64,000 nt of DNA, from contig JBFNFA010000003.1 of the NCBI GenBank assembly GCA_040797845.1, positions 248,001-312,000 of the forward strand, given 5' to 3'. The DNA comes from Clostridium_AW sp040797845 (GTDB lineage: Bacteria; Bacillota; Clostridia; Clostridiales; Clostridiaceae). This document shows positions 62,311 to 64,000 of this stretch, one piece after another (positions within the stretch are counted from its first letter, which is position 1; the number at the start of each line of letters is the position of its first letter). The notes under the pieces are model-generated. The model searched no databases and was not told the DNA's origin. It saw nothing but the letters and a program-made list of their open reading frames with translations. The translations under genes and the position numbers were made by a program.

Positions 62311-62409
62311 ATGGGGGATAAGGGTAAAAGTAAGAGCAGTTCTACTAAGAACAGTAATAAAAAGAAGGATGCAAACAAGAATAAAGGGAAAGACGCTAAG
62401 AAGAAATAA
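62311..62409 (+). CDS. Very small Lys/Ser/Asn-rich basic protein
   Basis: A 32-residue frame (MGDKGKSKSSSTKNSNKK, then a KDANKNKGKDAKKK end) that is half lysine or serine. GAAGGGGG (62295-62302) lies eight bases before ATG, and a terminator begins four bases after the stop, so this is a proper monocistronic gene. It is too short to place in a family; nucleic-acid binding or a spore role is guesswork. Confidence 0.65.
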   Translation: MGDKGKSKSSSTKNSNKKKDANKNKGKDAKKK

Positions 62410-62413
62410 GTTC

Positions 62414-62462
62414 AAAAATAACACTGGTGGATTTAATGTGATATTCCAGTGTTATTTTTTAT
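62414..62462. terminator. Bidirectional terminator
   Basis: AAAAATAACACTGG/CCAGTGTTATTTTTT, 14 bp, between the small basic gene and ytaF. Confidence 0.85.
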
Positions 62463-62491
62463 TTAAACTATTGTAGTATGATAAATTTTAT

Positions 62492-63118
62492 CTATACTAA
62501 TCTTAAGATTGCTAAAATTATAAGGAGCACTCCTGAGAGCCAAGATAAATTAATTTTTGATTTCTCAACGAATTTTTTACCTAAAAATAATCCTGATAAT
62601 ACAGCAATCATACCAGAAAGTAAGGATAATAATATAACTTGTATATAGTTTATGCTTCCTAAGCTACTTCCAAAGCCTACAGCCAATGAGTCTAAAGAAA
62701 GGGCAACGGCAAGATATAAGGCTTCTCTTGCACTAAGATCTTTTGAATTATTTGAATCGGCTTTAGTTTCATCTACATATATATCTATAATAAATTGAAT
62801 ATCAGAAAACTTTAATTTTAACTTTCTAGTTGATGTTGAACTTTTCTCTAAGTATGTTTTTATAATGGATTCAAACAAGTAATATATACCTAATAACAAT
62901 AAAATTATAAAGCTTACTATTGATGTTATGTTTCCTGGTATAAATTTTTTTACTAAGGAGCCAAAGAAAAGAGATACACCAAGAATACATGAACAAACAA
63001 TATTAATAATAGCTACTGAAGAAAAAGGTATTTTTATCTTATTTGTTCCATAGGCAATACTAGCCACAAATGCATCTAAAGATAATGCTGACACTAATAA
63101 TATAGACTCTAACATCAT
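62492..63118 (-). CDS. ytaF: Sporulation membrane protein YtaF (MntP-like)
   Basis: A 208-residue membrane protein of the MntP/YtaF family with six predicted helices in two repeats. Key sequence is LVSALSLDAFVASIAYGTNKI in the first and YLAVALSLDSLAVGFGSSLG in the second, each with the conserved SLD aspartate. In Bacillus YtaF is made in sporulation; MntP relatives export manganese. Start ATG 63118 or 63115 with GGAG upstream on the minus strand. Confidence 0.88.
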   Translation of the reverse strand: MMLESILLVSALSLDAFVASIAYGTNKIKIPFSSVAIINIVCSCILGVSLFFGSLVKKFIPGNITSIVSFIILLLLGIYYLFESIIKTYLEKSSTSTRKLKLKFSDIQFIIDIYVDETKADSNNSKDLSAREALYLAVALSLDSLAVGFGSSLGSINYIQVILLSLLSGMIAVLSGLFLGKKFVEKSKINLSWLSGVLLIILAILRLV

Positions 63119-63307
63119 ACCTCTCCTTTATTTTTTTCTATTAATATGTTATTCCTGTAGTTATAAATGGTTACTAAGGTTTATAGAAGTGTTTTTTTTA
63201 TTTGTGAATGTATCATAATAGTAATAGTTTCATGAATTTATGCTATAATTTTAAAATACAAAGTGTTATTTTATCAGAGATAGCGAAAAGTTAAGAGAGG
63301 GATTGAA

Positions 63308-64000
63308 TTGGGGTATTTAAATAAATATGTAAAAATATATTGGAAAAAGTATGCTGTTGTATTAATTTTTTTAAGCATTGAGGCTTTTTGTGATTTAATG
63401 CAGCCTACTATAGTATCAAAAATTATTGATAATGGAGTACTTAAAAATAACATGGATTATGTTTTAAATATGGGTGGAGTAATGCTTTTAGTTACAGCAC
63501 TAGGAGCTACGTCAGCAGTTACTCGTAACATTATATCTAGTAATGTATCTCAAAGATTTGGAAGCAAGCTAAGAGAAGATCTTTTTGAAAAAATACAGAA
63601 GTTTTCTTTTAGCAACATTGATAAATTTCAAGGAGCATCTCTTATGACTAGATTAACTAATGATGTAAATCAAGTCCAAAATTTTGCACATGGTATGATG
63701 AGGATATTTGTAAAGGCTCCACTTCTATGCATTGGAAGTCTTATAATGGCTGCTCTAATTAATCCATCTATGTCATTAATATTATTAGCTGTGGTGCCAA
63801 TTATTGTAGCTCTTATATTTATTAATATGAGAGTGGGATATCCATATTTCGTTAAAATACAAAAGTCCCTAGATAGGGTAAATGCCGTGATGAGAGAATA
63901 TTTAGCGGGTATAAGAGTGGTTAAAGCTTTTAATCGTTTTGACTACGAGATAAATCGTTTTGAAGAGGCAAATAATGACTTAGCACAAATATCTATTAAA
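63308..64000 (+). CDS. ABC transporter permease/ATPase, N-terminal part
   Basis: Frame open to the window end: 231 codons from TTG 63308 (ribosome site GAGAGGG). It covers helices 1-4 of an ABC exporter transmembrane domain: YWKKYAVVLIFLSIEAF, LRNLRxDLF-like GSKLREDLFEKIQKFSFSNID, LMTRLTNDVNQVQNF and MREYLAGIRVVKAFNRFDYE. This matches YheI/MdlA-like multidrug half transporters. The ATPase domain lies beyond the window. Confidence 0.88.
   Translation, partial: MGYLNKYVKIYWKKYAVVLIFLSIEAFCDLMQPTIVSKIIDNGVLKNNMDYVLNMGGVMLLVTALGATSAVTRNIISSNVSQRFGSKLREDLFEKIQKFSFSNIDKFQGASLMTRLTNDVNQVQNFAHGMMRIFVKAPLLCIGSLIMAALINPSMSLILLAVVPIIVALIFINMRVGYPYFVKIQKSLDRVNAVMREYLAGIRVVKAFNRFDYEINRFEEANNDLAQISIK

Overview
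The window is AT-rich, densely coded DNA of a Gram-positive anaerobe, almost certainly a Clostridium of the Clostridiaceae. The support is strong AGGAGG-type ribosome sites, frequent TTG/GTG starts, many intrinsic terminators, ferredoxin-type 2-oxoacid oxidoreductase, clostridial families (DUF2935, DUF116, DUF1667), a sporulation membrane protein (YtaF) and BceAB-type peptide-resistance modules. I see no rRNA, tRNA, CRISPR array, phage or intact insertion sequence. The species cannot be fixed from this sequence alone.

Layout. 1-4.5 kb: the tail of a DUF1667 protein, then a MacB/FtsX-type ABC exporter whose permease carries a long coiled coil. 4.5-13.9 kb: a vanadium-haloperoxidase/PAP2-like enzyme, a large unknown helical protein, an ArsR regulator with a perfect 26-bp operator palindrome next to a NifX-like protein, a DUF2207 membrane protein, cardiolipin synthase and a flavodoxin. 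13.9-18.2 kb: small membrane and hypothetical genes, DUF2935, a gene flanked by related repeats, and an 895-base gene-free stretch that appears to encode a structured RNA with its own promoter. 18.2-21.4 kb: a polyamine pair (bpsA-like and speD), then a MarR regulator and a bactofilin-like gene whose promoters share an operator-like sequence. 21.5-24.8 kb: a cobalamin riboswitch controlling btuFCD. 24.9-30.4 kb: TraX-like and VanZ-RDD proteins, a zinc-free S4 paralogue and a 2-oxoacid:ferredoxin oxidoreductase. 30.6-47.1 kb: an ABC-2 transporter with its own two-component system, a DMT permease, then two consecutive BceRSAB-like modules; the kinase of the second is frameshifted. 47.2-54.8 kb: DUF116, a GyrI-like protein, a Fur-boxed feo iron operon, adenosine deaminase behind an adenine riboswitch, a Fur-controlled DUF2325 gene, and a scar holding two gene remnants (AraC and a siderophore-binding protein). 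55-58.7 kb: a TPP riboswitch controlling tatD-like, a thiamine-binding protein and thiXYZ. 58.8-64 kb: a receiver/CheC/diguanylate cyclase operon, small hypothetical genes, Nudix, YtaF, and the start of an ABC exporter that runs off the end.

Themes. Metal and cofactor uptake is controlled by RNA and Fur: B12, adenine and TPP riboswitches lie at about 21.5, 52.7 and 55.0 kb, and three Fur boxes at 49.45, 50.39 and 54.03 kb. Envelope stress is handled by stacked sensor-transporter modules. The least explained elements are the structured RNA at about 17.69-17.95 kb, the TatD-like enzyme inside a TPP-controlled pyrimidine-salvage operon, the bpsA-speD pair, and a 35-nt element repeated almost identically at 33.8 and 52.5 kb.
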